Origin: an uncultured Methylotenera sp.
GTDB taxonomy: Bacteria > Pseudomonadota > Gammaproteobacteria > Burkholderiales > Methylophilaceae
Assembly: GCF_946479685.1 (NCBI RefSeq)
Contig: NZ_CAMLGS010000023.1
Coordinates: 1 to 41,968 of the forward strand
DNA: 41,968 nt
Direction: 5' to 3'
In this document: positions 28,101 to 37,607 of the stretch, piece after piece
Layout: each line of letters opens with the position of its first letter
Position numbering within the stretch: position 1 is the first letter of the stretch
Position numbers and translations under genes: made by a program
The notes under the pieces: generated by a model
The model's database searches: none
Seen by the model: the letters and a program-made list of their open reading frames with translations, nothing else
What the model was told of the DNA's origin: nothing

Positions 28101-29737
28101 TGTTGACTGACTTTCCACAGTGGGACTGGCAAATTCCAGAGTATTTTAATATTGGTGTCGCTTGTTCAGACCGTCATTTAGGCACGGCGCAGGCGAGTGA
28201 AATTGCCATGATCGTTGAAGATGATGCGTTAGGTACCTCTACCATCACTTTTACGGATTTAGCGCGCAAAACTGATTTATTTGCACAAGTATTGCGTAAT
28301 TTAGGGGTTAAAGTCAGTGATCGTGTATTAATTCGTTTGCCTAATAGTCTGGATTATCCAATCGCGTTCTTGGGTGCGATGAAAATGGGCGCAATCTCAG
28401 TGCCCACCTCCACCTTGCTAACCGCAGAAGAAGTTGCGTATTTAGCCAAGGATTCGGGCGCTACCGTGCTGGTCACAGATGCAGCGGCGTGGGCAGGGAT
28501 GCAGTCGCAGTTAGAAGGTGCCTTGGGCAATACGCCTAACCTGAAGCACGTGCTGTTAACGCAGCTGACGCAGATGCCAGCGACAGGTAAATTGGCGGTG
28601 CATGATTTGCAGCAGGTGATGGCTAACGTGAAAACCGTGGATGTAATGTCGCGCACCAAAGCAGAAGACCCGGCCTATTTGGTTTATACCTCAGGCACCA
28701 CAGGCTATCCTAAAGGTGTGCTGCATGCACACCGTGCCTTGCTGGGTCGCCAGCCTGCGGCACAGTACTGGTTTAATTATAGTGAACAGGCGCAAGATAG
28801 AATCATGCACTCAGGTAAGTTTAACTGGACTTATGTGCTGGGCACTGGTTTGATGGATCCGCTGTATCTGGGTAAAACCGTGATTGTGCATGAGGGTAAG
28901 AACGATGCGCAAAAATGGCTGGATTTAATCCAGAAGCATCAAGCCACTATTTTTATTGGAGTGCCTACGATTTACCGCCAGATTCTACAAAAAACCACCA
29001 CGGCCAAAGAGCAGCTGCCTAGCATGCGCCACTATATGAGCGCTGGCGAACACTTGTCAGATGAAGTGCTAACCCAATGGCGTGCGCGTTTTGGCTTGGA
29101 TATCTATGAAGCGGTTGGCATGAGTGAGTTTTCATACTACTTATCACAAAGCAAGTATCGTCCTATCCGCGCCGGTTCGGCGGGCTTTCCGCAGCCTGGG
29201 CATCAAATTCAGTTGCTTAACCCAGATACGCGCGAACCCGTTGCAGCAGGTGAAGAGGGGATGATTTGTGTAACGGATACTGACCCGGGCTTATTCTTGC
29301 GTTACTGGAATCTGGATGAAGAAACTGCTAAATATAAGCATGATGGCTACTTCTTTACCGGAGATTACGCAAAATATGATGCGGATGGCTACATCTGGTT
29401 CTTGGGACGTAAAGACGACATTATTAAAAGTTTTGGTTACCGCGTTTCACCCTATGAAATTGAGCGCGTGTATAAAGGTCATCCCGATGTGGCGGATTGC
29501 GCTGCCATTGGTGAAGAGATCGAGAAAGATAAGCTGCTGGTAGTGATTTATGTGATCTTGAAACCAGAGGCTAGCATCACACCGGATGATTTATTGCATT
29601 TTGGTAAACAGCATCTGGCGGCGTACAAATCGCCAAAAACGGTTTATCTGGCAAAAGATTTTCCACGCACTAAGAATGGTAAAATCTTGCGTAAAGATAT
29701 TAACTCAACCATTGCCACGGCAAAATCAACACGATGA
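28100..29737 (+). CDS. AMP-dependent acyl-CoA synthetase
   Basis: The 545-residue enzyme belongs to the ANL superfamily: YLVYTSGTTGYPKGVLHAH at about 193-211 is the P-loop, YEAVGMSEFSYY the acyl-pocket motif, DGYFFTGDYAKYD and FGYRVSPYEIERV the hinge region, and RTKNGKILRKDI the C-terminal catalytic lysine. It resembles benzoate-CoA ligase/medium-chain type synthetases more than PrpE or acetyl-CoA synthetase (it is shorter than their about 630-650). In this cluster it may activate propionate, a branched C5 acid, or a dicarboxylic acid; the substrate cannot be read from the sequence. It overlaps both neighbouring genes by one to four bases. Confidence 0.85.
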   Translation: MLTDFPQWDWQIPEYFNIGVACSDRHLGTAQASEIAMIVEDDALGTSTITFTDLARKTDLFAQVLRNLGVKVSDRVLIRLPNSLDYPIAFLGAMKMGAISVPTSTLLTAEEVAYLAKDSGATVLVTDAAAWAGMQSQLEGALGNTPNLKHVLLTQLTQMPATGKLAVHDLQQVMANVKTVDVMSRTKAEDPAYLVYTSGTTGYPKGVLHAHRALLGRQPAAQYWFNYSEQAQDRIMHSGKFNWTYVLGTGLMDPLYLGKTVIVHEGKNDAQKWLDLIQKHQATIFIGVPTIYRQILQKTTTAKEQLPSMRHYMSAGEHLSDEVLTQWRARFGLDIYEAVGMSEFSYYLSQSKYRPIRAGSAGFPQPGHQIQLLNPDTREPVAAGEEGMICVTDTDPGLFLRYWNLDEETAKYKHDGYFFTGDYAKYDADGYIWFLGRKDDIIKSFGYRVSPYEIERVYKGHPDVADCAAIGEEIEKDKLLVVIYVILKPEASITPDDLLHFGKQHLAAYKSPKTVYLAKDFPRTKNGKILRKDINSTIATAKSTR

Positions 29738-31272
29738 CTACAATTAAACAGGAAGATTTTATTGCGAGCATTGCAGACGCTTTGCAGTATATTTCTTATT
29801 ACCACCCCGCTGACTTTATACAGGCGCTAGCCGCAGCCTATGCGCAGGAAGAATCTCCTGCCGCGAAAGACGCGATTGCGCAGATTTTGACCAATTCACG
29901 CATGTGCGCCGAGGGTAAGCGCCCGCTGTGCCAGGATACTGGCATCGTAGTGGCGTTTGTTAAAGTGGGGATGAATGTACGTTTTGATGCAGAGCTTTCA
30001 TTAGAGCAGATGGTGAACGAAGGCGTGCATCGCGCTTATTTGCTACCTGAAAATAAACTGCGCGCGTCCATCGTCAGTGACCCTGCCGGTAAGCGTGCGA
30101 ATACCAAGGACAACACCCCAGCCGTGGTGCATGTGGAGTTAGTCGCTGGCGATAAAGTAGAGGTCAGCATTGCAGCTAAGGGTGGTGGCAGTGAAAATAA
30201 AGCGAAACTAGCCATGCTGAATCCTAACGACAGTATTGTTGATTGGATTTTAGAGGTAGTGCCAACCATGGGCGCTGGCTGGTGCCCACCCGGTATGCTG
30301 GGGATTGGCATTGGCGGTACTGCTGAAAAAGCGATGCTGTTGGCTAAAGAATCACTGATGACGCCAATTGATATGCACGAGCTGAAAGCAAACGGCGCGC
30401 AAAATAAAATTGACGCCCTAAGATTAGAAATCTACGAAAAGGTGAATAACCTAGGCATAGGTGCGCAAGGTCTGGGTGGCTTAACCACAGTGCTGGATGT
30501 AAAAATACTGGATTATCCAACACATGCGGCTAGTTTGCCGGTGGCGATTATTCCTAACTGTGCGGCTACACGACACGTGCATTTTGAGTTGGATGGCAGC
30601 GCCCCTGCGGTGCTGGAAGCGCCAAGTTTGAGTGATTGGCCTGATATCCATTGGGCGCCGAGTGCCCAGTCGTTAAGAGTGAATCTGGATACGATTACGC
30701 AGCAAGAAATTGAAGCCTGGCAGCCAGGGCAAACCTTGCTGCTAAGTGGCAAGTTACTGACCGGTAGGGATGCTGCGCATAAGCGTATGGTAACCATGCT
30801 GAACAATGGCGAGAAACTGCCAATAGATTTTACCAACCGTTTTATTTATTACGTAGGCCCGGTTGATGCCGTGGGTAATGAAGCCGTGGGACCGGCCGGC
30901 CCAACCACAGCTACGCGTATGGACGATTTTACAGAAACTATGCTGAGCCAAACCGGCTTATTAGGTATGGTGGGTAAGGCGGAGCGTGGCGAAGAAACAA
31001 TAGCAACCATTGCTAAGCATCACTCCGTGTATCTAACAGCGGTGGGCGGTGCGGCTTATTTAGTGAGCAAAGCGATTAAAAAGGCAGAGGTGTTAGCCTT
31101 TGCCGATTTGGGTATGGAAGCGATTTACGAGTTTACGGTGCAAGATATGCCAGTGACGGTTGCGGTTGATAGTCGCGGCAGCTCTGTGCATACCACGGGT
31201 CCGGCCGAGTGGCAGCAGAAAATAGCCCAGCGCAAAGTGTCTGGTGAGGTGATTACGGTACATCCGGTTTAA
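29734..31272 (+). CDS. Fumarate hydratase, class I (iron-sulfur)
   Basis: The 512-residue protein hydrates fumarate to malate. It is of the [4Fe-4S] class I type: candidate cluster cysteines are Cys66 (RPLCQDTG), Cys184 (GWCPPGML) and Cys276 (PNCAATRHVHF). KGGGSENKAKLAML is a conserved substrate-binding segment, and the C-terminal beta-domain includes YYVGPVDAVGNEAVGPAGPTTATRM (for example VGPAGPTTATRM). Alpha and beta parts are fused. It follows the CoA ligase with a four-base overlap and links Sdh to malic enzyme in this gene set. Gene name fumA or fumB cannot be chosen. Confidence 0.93.
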   Translation: MTTIKQEDFIASIADALQYISYYHPADFIQALAAAYAQEESPAAKDAIAQILTNSRMCAEGKRPLCQDTGIVVAFVKVGMNVRFDAELSLEQMVNEGVHRAYLLPENKLRASIVSDPAGKRANTKDNTPAVVHVELVAGDKVEVSIAAKGGGSENKAKLAMLNPNDSIVDWILEVVPTMGAGWCPPGMLGIGIGGTAEKAMLLAKESLMTPIDMHELKANGAQNKIDALRLEIYEKVNNLGIGAQGLGGLTTVLDVKILDYPTHAASLPVAIIPNCAATRHVHFELDGSAPAVLEAPSLSDWPDIHWAPSAQSLRVNLDTITQQEIEAWQPGQTLLLSGKLLTGRDAAHKRMVTMLNNGEKLPIDFTNRFIYYVGPVDAVGNEAVGPAGPTTATRMDDFTETMLSQTGLLGMVGKAERGEETIATIAKHHSVYLTAVGGAAYLVSKAIKKAEVLAFADLGMEAIYEFTVQDMPVTVAVDSRGSSVHTTGPAEWQQKIAQRKVSGEVITVHPV

Positions 31273-31395
31273 TGAGTCATTGCCAGAACTAATCATCCCA
31301 AAACCAACCATCAGTGAGTAATCATTGCTTAAGTGGTAGACTGAGTGAATTATTAGCTAAATTTTTACTCTTAATTCATGCAGAGGAGTAAGTAG

Positions 31396-31725
31396 ATGAA
31401 AACACATGGGATTAAGCTGTTAAGCGTTGCTGGCATGGCTGCCAGTTTGCTGGTGGGTTTTGTGTTGGTGATGCCTGCGCATGCCGCCACTTTACTGGAT
31501 GTGCTGACCGATACCCAAGGCCGCTATATTGGGCCTACGGTTGAAGATAATGTAGCGTTGATGGATACCGATAAAAATGGATTTGCTGACGCTAGCGAGG
31601 TACGGGCTTTTTTAGAGCTCAAGCATGGCAAGGGCTATCAGAGCGAGGTTTTAGACCGATTCGAAGCTACGATGAGAGCCGCAAGCTGTGGTACCGTTGC
31701 CGGGATATCGCAATTAACGAACTAG
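31396..31725 (+). CDS. Secreted small EF-hand protein
   Basis: The 109-residue product has an N-terminal signal peptide with a likely cut after AHA (about residue 30). A canonical 12-residue EF-hand loop, DTDKNGFADASE, lies at about 57-68, with Asp, Asp, Asn and the final Glu in calcium-ligand positions. A single Cys is near the C-terminus. It should be periplasmic or exported. It sits between fumarase and acnB but has no evident enzymatic link to them, with 123 bases before and 162 after. GAGGAG-like GCAGAGGAGTAAG precedes the ATG. Confidence 0.75.
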   Translation: MKTHGIKLLSVAGMAASLLVGFVLVMPAHAATLLDVLTDTQGRYIGPTVEDNVALMDTDKNGFADASEVRAFLELKHGKGYQSEVLDRFEATMRAASCGTVAGISQLTN

Positions 31726-31756
31726 TTTGGCTGATAATTTAGATTTACAGTTGAAT

Positions 31757-31806
31757 GATGCAGTTGATGGGGGAGCAAAAAGTGCCTTAACCATCACAAT
31801 TGCATC
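31757..31806 (+). other. Imperfect stem-loop upstream of acnB
   Basis: GATGCAGTTGATGG (31757-31770) pairs with CCATCACAATTGCATC (31791-31806), allowing one G-U pair and a two-base bulge, around a 20-base loop. It follows the EF-hand gene and precedes the acnB -10 candidate. It may end transcription of the former or be an upstream regulatory site; no U run follows. Confidence 0.35.
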
Positions 31807-31838
31807 AATCATCATCGTTATCATAAGTTAAGCTAGTT

Positions 31839-31844
31839 TATAAT
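31839..31844 (+). promoter_or_regulatory. Possible -10 box for acnB
   Basis: A perfect TATAAT within GTTTATAATAAAC lies 43 bases before the acnB ATG, in an AT-rich gap. The -35 region (about 31816) is poor, so activation or an unusual promoter form may be needed. Confidence 0.4.
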
Positions 31845-31887
31845 AAACACAATTTTATTTAACTAGAAATCTAAGCAGAAAATCTTT

Positions 31888-34491
31888 ATGTTAAAAGCCT
31901 ATGCAGCGCACGTGCAAGAGCGTGCTTCACAACAACTTCCTCCATTACCATTATCAGCAGAACAAGTTGTCCAACTTGTAGAGCTACTTAAAGCCCCGCC
32001 GGCGGGTGAAGAGAATCTGTTGGTAGATTTGCTTGAAAATCGCGTACCAGCGGGTGTTGATCAGGCTGCCTACGTAAAAGCTGCTTTTCTGTCAGACATT
32101 GCGCACGGTAAAGCCGTATCGCCTTTAGTCAGCGCTGAAAAAGCCGTGGCTTTATTAGGCACCATGTTAGGTGGCTACAATGTGCAGGCTTTGGTTGGCC
32201 TGTTAGATTTATCTGCAACGAATCCTGCTATGGCGGATGCCGCGGTAAACGCGTTGTCGCAAACGATTTTAATGTTTGATGCATTCCATGATGTTGACGA
32301 AAAAATGAAAGCAGGCAATGTGCATGCGAAAAAACTCATTGAGTCATGGGCGAATGCAGAATGGTTTACCAATGCACCAAAATTAGCGGAGGAAATTCAG
32401 GTTGTTGTATTTAAAGTGGATGGTGAAACCAACACTGACGACTTGAGCCCGGCGCAGGAAGCATGGAGCCGCCCGGACATTCCGCTGCACGCAAAAGCGA
32501 TGCTGGTGACAAAAATGCCTGATGGCTTAAAAACGATTGAAATCTTGAAGCAAAAAGGTTTGCCTCTGGCTTATGTGGGCGATGTGGTAGGTACCGGTTC
32601 ATCACGTAAATCAGCGATTAACTCAGTACAGTGGTTTATGGGTAACGACATTCCTAATATCCCAAACAAACGTACTGGCGGTGTGATTTTAGGCACCAAG
32701 ATTGCCCCAATTTTCTTTAACACTGCAGAAGACTCTGGCGCGATGCCGATTCAATGTGATGTGTCAAAAATGCAAACTGGTGATGTCATCACCATTAAAC
32801 CTTATGCTGGCCAGGTATTGAATGCGCAAGGTGAGGTGATTAGTACATTTGAATTGACACCGACTACGATGCCGGATGAAGTGCGCGCTGGCGGCCGTAT
32901 TCCATTGATTATTGGCCGTGGTTTAACCACTAATGCGCGCCATGCGCTAAGTTTGCCAGCATCTGATTTATTTATTCAATCAATTGCACCAAAAGATACA
33001 GGCAAAGGTTACACGCTGGCGCAAAAAATGGTGGGCAGAGCATGTGGTTTGCCTGAAGGTACAGGCGTGCGCCCAGGTGCTTATTGCGAACCTAAGGCTA
33101 CTACCGTCGGTTCACAAGACACCACTGGCGGTATGACGCGTGATGAGCTGAAAGAATTAGCTTGTTTAGGCTTTAGCGCAGATTTGGTCATGCAAAGCTT
33201 CTGCCACACTGCAGCTTATCCAAAACCAGTGGACATTAAATTACAGCACACTCTGCCAGAGTTTATGAGCAGCCGTGGCGGCGTGAGCTTACGTCCAGGT
33301 GATGGCGTGATTCACTCATGGCTAAACCGTATGGTATTGCCTGATACGGTTGGTACTGGCGGCGACTCACATACACGTTTCCCGATTGGTATTTCATTCC
33401 CAGCCGGTTCTGGCTTGGTGGCTTTTGCGGCGGCGATGGGTGTGATGCCATTAGATATGCCGGAATCTGTATTAGTACGTTTCAAAGGTGAGATGCAGCC
33501 TGGCATTACCTTGCGTGATTTAGTAAATGCAATTCCTTACGCTGCCATCCAAGAAGGTACTTTAACGGTTGGTAAACAAGGTAAGAAGAACGTGTTTAAC
33601 GGTCGCATCCTGGAAATTGAAGGCTTGCCAGATTTGAAAGTAGAGCAGGCATTTGAGTTTGCAGATGCTTCCGCTGAGCGTTCAGCAAACGGCTGTACCG
33701 TGAAGTTAAACAAAGAGCCGGTAATTGAGTTCCTTAACTCAAATATCGTGTTGCTACAAAACATGATTGATAACGGTTATCAGGATCCACGCACCTTGCA
33801 ACGCCGTATTGCCAGCATGCAGGCATGGTTGGCTAAGCCTGAGTTGTTAGAGGCGGATAAAGATGCGGAATACGCGCACGTGATTGAGATTGATCTCAAC
33901 ACCATTACTGAGCCATTAGTGGCTTGCCCTAACGACCCGGATGACATCAAGCCATTAACCGCGGTGGTAGGCGACAAGATTGATGAAGTGTTTATTGGTA
34001 GCTGCATGACTAACATTGGTCACTACCGTGCAGCAGCAAAAGTATTGGAAGGTTCTGGCGGTATTCCTACCCGTTTATGGATTGCTCCACCAACCCGTAT
34101 GGACGAAGCACAATTACGTGATGAGGGGGTTTACTCTGTATTTGGGGTAGCTGGTGCTAGAACAGAAGTGCCAGGCTGCTCATTATGTATGGGTAACCAG
34201 GCACGCGTAGCGGACAAAGCTACCGTGTTCTCAACCAGCACACGTAACTTTGACAACCGTATGGGTAGAGATGCGCGCGTGTATCTAGGTTCAGCTGAAT
34301 TGGCAGCGGTTTGTGCCAAGTTAGGCCGCATGCCTACACATGCAGAGTATTTAGATACAGTAGGTAACAAGCTGGCTAATACGGCTGAAATCTACAAATA
34401 CCTGAATTTCGATCAAATGACTGATTACACACCAGCGCTAGAAGCGTTGGCTAACGGTAAAAAAGTCATTCCGATCGCTGAGCAGGTTTAA
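31888..34491 (+). CDS. acnB: Bifunctional aconitate hydratase 2 / 2-methylisocitrate dehydratase
   Basis: The 867-residue enzyme interconverts citrate and isocitrate, and hydrates 2-methyl-cis-aconitate to 2-methylisocitrate. It has the AcnB order: N-terminal helical (HEAT-like) domain at about 1-160, the swivel domain 4 at about 165-390 ([20 protein letters not shown], with the catalytic Ser region), then domains 1-3. Cluster cysteines are expected in [27 protein letters not shown] and [13 protein letters not shown]. Here it completes the methylcitrate cycle between PrpD and PrpB. It is separated from the fumarase gene by the EF-hand gene. Confidence 0.96.
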   Translation: MLKAYAAHVQERASQQLPPLPLSAEQVVQLVELLKAPPAGEENLLVDLLENRVPAGVDQAAYVKAAFLSDIAHGKAVSPLVSAEKAVALLGTMLGGYNVQALVGLLDLSATNPAMADAAVNALSQTILMFDAFHDVDEKMKAGNVHAKKLIESWANAEWFTNAPKLAEEIQVVVFKVDGETNTDDLSPAQEAWSRPDIPLHAKAMLVTKMPDGLKTIEILKQKGLPLAYVGDVVGTGSSRKSAINSVQWFMGNDIPNIPNKRTGGVILGTKIAPIFFNTAEDSGAMPIQCDVSKMQTGDVITIKPYAGQVLNAQGEVISTFELTPTTMPDEVRAGGRIPLIIGRGLTTNARHALSLPASDLFIQSIAPKDTGKGYTLAQKMVGRACGLPEGTGVRPGAYCEPKATTVGSQDTTGGMTRDELKELACLGFSADLVMQSFCHTAAYPKPVDIKLQHTLPEFMSSRGGVSLRPGDGVIHSWLNRMVLPDTVGTGGDSHTRFPIGISFPAGSGLVAFAAAMGVMPLDMPESVLVRFKGEMQPGITLRDLVNAIPYAAIQEGTLTVGKQGKKNVFNGRILEIEGLPDLKVEQAFEFADASAERSANGCTVKLNKEPVIEFLNSNIVLLQNMIDNGYQDPRTLQRRIASMQAWLAKPELLEADKDAEYAHVIEIDLNTITEPLVACPNDPDDIKPLTAVVGDKIDEVFIGSCMTNIGHYRAAAKVLEGSGGIPTRLWIAPPTRMDEAQLRDEGVYSVFGVAGARTEVPGCSLCMGNQARVADKATVFSTSTRNFDNRMGRDARVYLGSAELAAVCAKLGRMPTHAEYLDTVGNKLANTAEIYKYLNFDQMTDYTPALEALANGKKVIPIAEQV

Positions 34492-34509
34492 TTTAAGCGC
34501 TAGGCAAGG

Positions 34510-34935
34510 ATGACCACACCGCTTCCGCAGGATAATCGGGGTATTTTTGACCCAAAATCCATCGCGCAGCCACCGCAGCGTGGCGCGTGGAAGCGGATGT
34601 TGCCGCTCAGTCTGCTGTTGGTGGTAGTGGTCTGTGCCGCTTGGTATTTTGGCTGGGATGCCAAGGCGGTAGCGGCTGGCGTCTTGCTGTTTGGTGTAGT
34701 GTCTAATGTATTTGTCTGGATTATTGGTCTTATTGGCTTGGTGCCTGTCATTGGTCCCTTGATTGTCAAGGTGCTAAGCTTATCCATCATATGGCTGCTG
34801 AATGCCATTGGTTATATTGTTTCATTCGTCGCCATTAAACGTGGCTATTCAAAAGATGTACTCACCTACCGTGGATTAACCATTGCGTTAATCATTGGTA
34901 TTATTATTGGCTACGTGATTGGCCATTTTCTGTAA
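34510..34935 (+). CDS. Small multi-pass membrane protein of unknown function
   Basis: The 141-residue product has a proline- and charge-rich N-terminus (FDPKSIAQPPQRGAWKR) and about four hydrophobic segments at 31-47, 52-73, 79-102 and 120-140. It starts 18 bases after acnB, so it may be co-transcribed. I do not recognise a family and see no catalytic motif. Confidence 0.65.
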   Translation: MTTPLPQDNRGIFDPKSIAQPPQRGAWKRMLPLSLLLVVVVCAAWYFGWDAKAVAAGVLLFGVVSNVFVWIIGLIGLVPVIGPLIVKVLSLSIIWLLNAIGYIVSFVAIKRGYSKDVLTYRGLTIALIIGIIIGYVIGHFL

Positions 34936-34965
34936 GCTTATTCGTTTCTTTCTAATATTTTTGAT

Positions 34966-36063
34966 ATGTTTAGCCAATTAAGCAATATCGCCTGGGTGCA
35001 GACTATCATGCATCATGCGCGTAAAGTGGCAGATATTATGCCTGCCGTGTTCTTTGTGGGCGGTTTTGCCTGGGATGCATTAACCATAGGCCGTAATGTC
35101 GCCGCCCTGGATTTGTGGATATTCGCCGGCTACCTTTTTTGCGCCGCAGTAATTCTTTACTTGATTGGCCGACCTATCTCACTTGAAAATAGCTCAAGCA
35201 AGCTGGTCAACGTAGTTAAACAGTATTACCCCCCACGCTTGCCTTACTTCTTGCTGCAATTTTTATTTGGCAGTTTGTTCAGCGCTTTATTTATTTTATA
35301 TTTTAAAAGCTCCAGTCATTGGCTGGCTTGGTTAATGTCCTTAGGGCTGGCGGTATTGCTGGTAGCTAATGAGTTTTTAGAAAGCGAATACAAACGTTTT
35401 ACGCTGAGCTGGTCTATGTTTGGCTTGTGCGCAATGCTACTGTTTAACTTTGCCTTGCCGTTTCTATTGGGTAGCATACATGCAGTGTGGTTTTATCTCA
35501 GCACCTTGCTTGGTGCCAGTTTAGCTTTTTGGCTGTATAGAAAAACGCCTAATCATTTGGGCAGCATCAAGCCGGTTGCTGTGATTGCTGCGTTACTGAT
35601 GTTTGCTTATGCGGTTGATATGATTCCGCCAGTGCCTTTGGTGAAGCGGGATGTGGCGATGGCGTTTGAGCTGGAAAAAGTCGATGGTCAATACCGATTG
35701 TCGCAGCAGGCATCACCGTGGTGGGTATTTTGGCGTAAAACCAGCAATGATTTAGAGATGCCGGCAGGGCAGCGCGTGTATTGTTTTTCTTCCATCTTTG
35801 CACCGCCAGGCTTGCAAGCCAAGCTATATCACCGCTGGCAGCATTACGACAAAAAGCAAGGTTGGGTCACGCAGTCGCGCATAGGGTTTAGCTTATCTGG
35901 CGGGCGCTATGAAGGTTTTAGGGGCTACACCTACAAGAGTAGTTTGGCCGAGGGGGATTGGCGCGTGAGTGTGGAAACTGAGAATGAGAAAACGATTACT
36001 GTGCACAAGTTTACTGTGCGTCAGGTAGAAACAGCACCACAGCGCGTGGTGCTGCTCTACTAG
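34966..36063 (+). CDS. DUF2914-domain membrane protein
   Basis: The 365-residue product has about seven or eight hydrophobic segments in the first 230 residues, then a soluble C-terminal region with the DUF2914 features: AGQRVYCFSSIFAPPGLQAKLYHRW at about 261-285 (for example VYCFSSIFAPPGL), SGGRYEGFRGYTYKS, and GDWRVSVETENEKTI. DUF2914 proteins are thought to be membrane-linked and of unknown role. It lies 30 bases after the preceding membrane-protein gene and ends just before a convergent gene. Confidence 0.85.
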   Translation: MFSQLSNIAWVQTIMHHARKVADIMPAVFFVGGFAWDALTIGRNVAALDLWIFAGYLFCAAVILYLIGRPISLENSSSKLVNVVKQYYPPRLPYFLLQFLFGSLFSALFILYFKSSSHWLAWLMSLGLAVLLVANEFLESEYKRFTLSWSMFGLCAMLLFNFALPFLLGSIHAVWFYLSTLLGASLAFWLYRKTPNHLGSIKPVAVIAALLMFAYAVDMIPPVPLVKRDVAMAFELEKVDGQYRLSQQASPWWVFWRKTSNDLEMPAGQRVYCFSSIFAPPGLQAKLYHRWQHYDKKQGWVTQSRIGFSLSGGRYEGFRGYTYKSSLAEGDWRVSVETENEKTITVHKFTVRQVETAPQRVVLLY

Positions 36064-36066
36064 TAA

Positions 36067-36612
36067 TTAATGCTCAGCTGGTTGTGTGTGTGCCATCAAT
36101 TTGTCTATGTAAGCAATGGCCACCGCAGAAAGCACAAAAGTCATGTGAATCACGGTTTGTGCGATCAATACTTTATCAGATAAGTTTTGCGCATTGATAA
36201 AGGTTTTGAGCAGGTGAATGGAAGAAATGCCGATGATGGCAGTTGCCAGTTTTACTTTCAACAAGTTGGCATTCACGTGAGATAACCAGTCCGGCTCATC
36301 CGGGTGGCCTTCTAAATTGAGGCGTGACACAAAGGTTTCATAACCGCCCACAATCACCATAATCAGCAGGTTCGAAATCATCACGACGTCAATCAAACCC
36401 AGCACAATCAGCATAATATCTGCTTCTACGATTTTATTGGCGCTGGTAACTAAGTGTGTCAGTTCTACACCAAAAAAGAACACGTAAACAGCTTGTGCCA
36501 CAATCAAGCCTAGATACAGTGGCAATTGCAGCCAGCGGCTACCGAATAAAATATTGGTCATGATGCTACCCTGTTTGTATGCGGTAGCATGTTGTTTTGT
36601 TTTTTCTTGCAT
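36067..36612 (-). CDS. UPF0114 family membrane protein (YqhA-like)
   Basis: The 181-residue product has a basic N-terminus and four membrane segments. Conserved UPF0114 features are RWLQLPLYLGLIVAQ, IMLIVLGLIDVVMISNLLIMVIVGGYETFVS (for example VMISNLLIMVIVGGYE) and SHVNANLLKVKLATAIIGISSIHLL. Function is unknown. Translation may start at the internal ATG at 36561 (MTNILFGSRW), which would give the more usual 164 residues. Confidence 0.85.
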   Translation of the reverse strand: MQEKTKQHATAYKQGSIMTNILFGSRWLQLPLYLGLIVAQAVYVFFFGVELTHLVTSANKIVEADIMLIVLGLIDVVMISNLLIMVIVGGYETFVSRLNLEGHPDEPDWLSHVNANLLKVKLATAIIGISSIHLLKTFINAQNLSDKVLIAQTVIHMTFVLSAVAIAYIDKLMAHTQPAEH

Positions 36613-36699
36613 GGTTAGTAAAAGCCTTTAAATGAATAACGTAAATCTGTAGTTATGTAAATCAGTGGTTGTATTGTAGCAGTTAGATAGCGTGTTAAT

Positions 36700-37545
36700 T
36701 TACTCTATCTGGCTGTCCAGCGTGAAATTGGCGCTAGCATCCAATGCCAGTAACTCGGTTAACACTGGCATGCTTTCTGCCAAGGTTTTAGGTAGGGTCC
36801 ACGGTGGGTTAATCACAAATAAACCGCTGCCATACATACCAAAGCCTTCTGCGGATGGCGCCTCAATCGACAGAGTGACATGCAGCCAGTTCGGTAAGTT
36901 CAATGCTGACAGGCTATCTATCATCTCAGTCGGCTCTGGGCGCTGCAATAATGGGTACCAAACAATGTAAGTACCAGTAGGGAAGCGCTTCACGCTATCT
37001 TGAATAGCATTGACCACGTGCAGATAGTCCTGCTTATCCTCATAAGGTGGATCTATCAGCACCACGGCACGGCGCGGCGGCGGTGGCAGGCATGATTTCA
37101 GGCCTTTAAAGCCATTTTGCATTTCTACTTTTACTTGTCGGCCAAAGCCCTGAAAGTTATCTGACAATAACTCGTAATCGCTAGGGTGTAGCTCAAATAA
37201 GCGCATTTTGTCATCTGCGCGCATATGCGGTTCAGCCACCATAGGCGAGCCCGGGTAAAAATCCAGTGCATTACCGCTGTTGAAAGATTGAATCTTGGCA
37301 ACGTAATCAGCCAGGCTCTGCGGTAAGTTAGGTGCAGATAACAGCTTGCTGATACCTTCCTCAAACTCTGCATTCTGAGTGGCGTAGCCATGTTGCAGGC
37401 TGTACATGCCTGCACCGGCATGGCTATCTATATACCAAAATGGTTTGTCTTTTTGTGCGGTGTGGGCAAGCACTAAACCTAGCACGTAATGCTTGAGCAC
37501 ATCGGCATGGTTGCCTGCATGAAATGCGTGGCGGTAACTGAGCAT
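36700..37545 (-). CDS. rlmJ: 23S rRNA (adenine(2030)-N6)-methyltransferase
   Basis: The 281-residue protein methylates A2030 of 23S rRNA with S-adenosylmethionine. It begins MLSYRHAFHAGNHADVLKH, the family signature, and carries FYPGSPMVAEPHMRADDKMRLFELHPSDY (for example FYPGSP and LFELHP) and the catalytic AVVLIDPPYEDKQDY (N6-adenine motif DPPY). It faces away from the cation transporter gene, with a 62-base intergenic stretch. Confidence 0.94.
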   Translation of the reverse strand: MLSYRHAFHAGNHADVLKHYVLGLVLAHTAQKDKPFWYIDSHAGAGMYSLQHGYATQNAEFEEGISKLLSAPNLPQSLADYVAKIQSFNSGNALDFYPGSPMVAEPHMRADDKMRLFELHPSDYELLSDNFQGFGRQVKVEMQNGFKGLKSCLPPPPRRAVVLIDPPYEDKQDYLHVVNAIQDSVKRFPTGTYIVWYPLLQRPEPTEMIDSLSALNLPNWLHVTLSIEAPSAEGFGMYGSGLFVINPPWTLPKTLAESMPVLTELLALDASANFTLDSQIE

Positions 37546-37607
37546 AGAATCATTAAAAATTGTGGTAAGGCGACATTATCCCAGATTTTTGGGTTAGCAT
37601 TTAGCTT

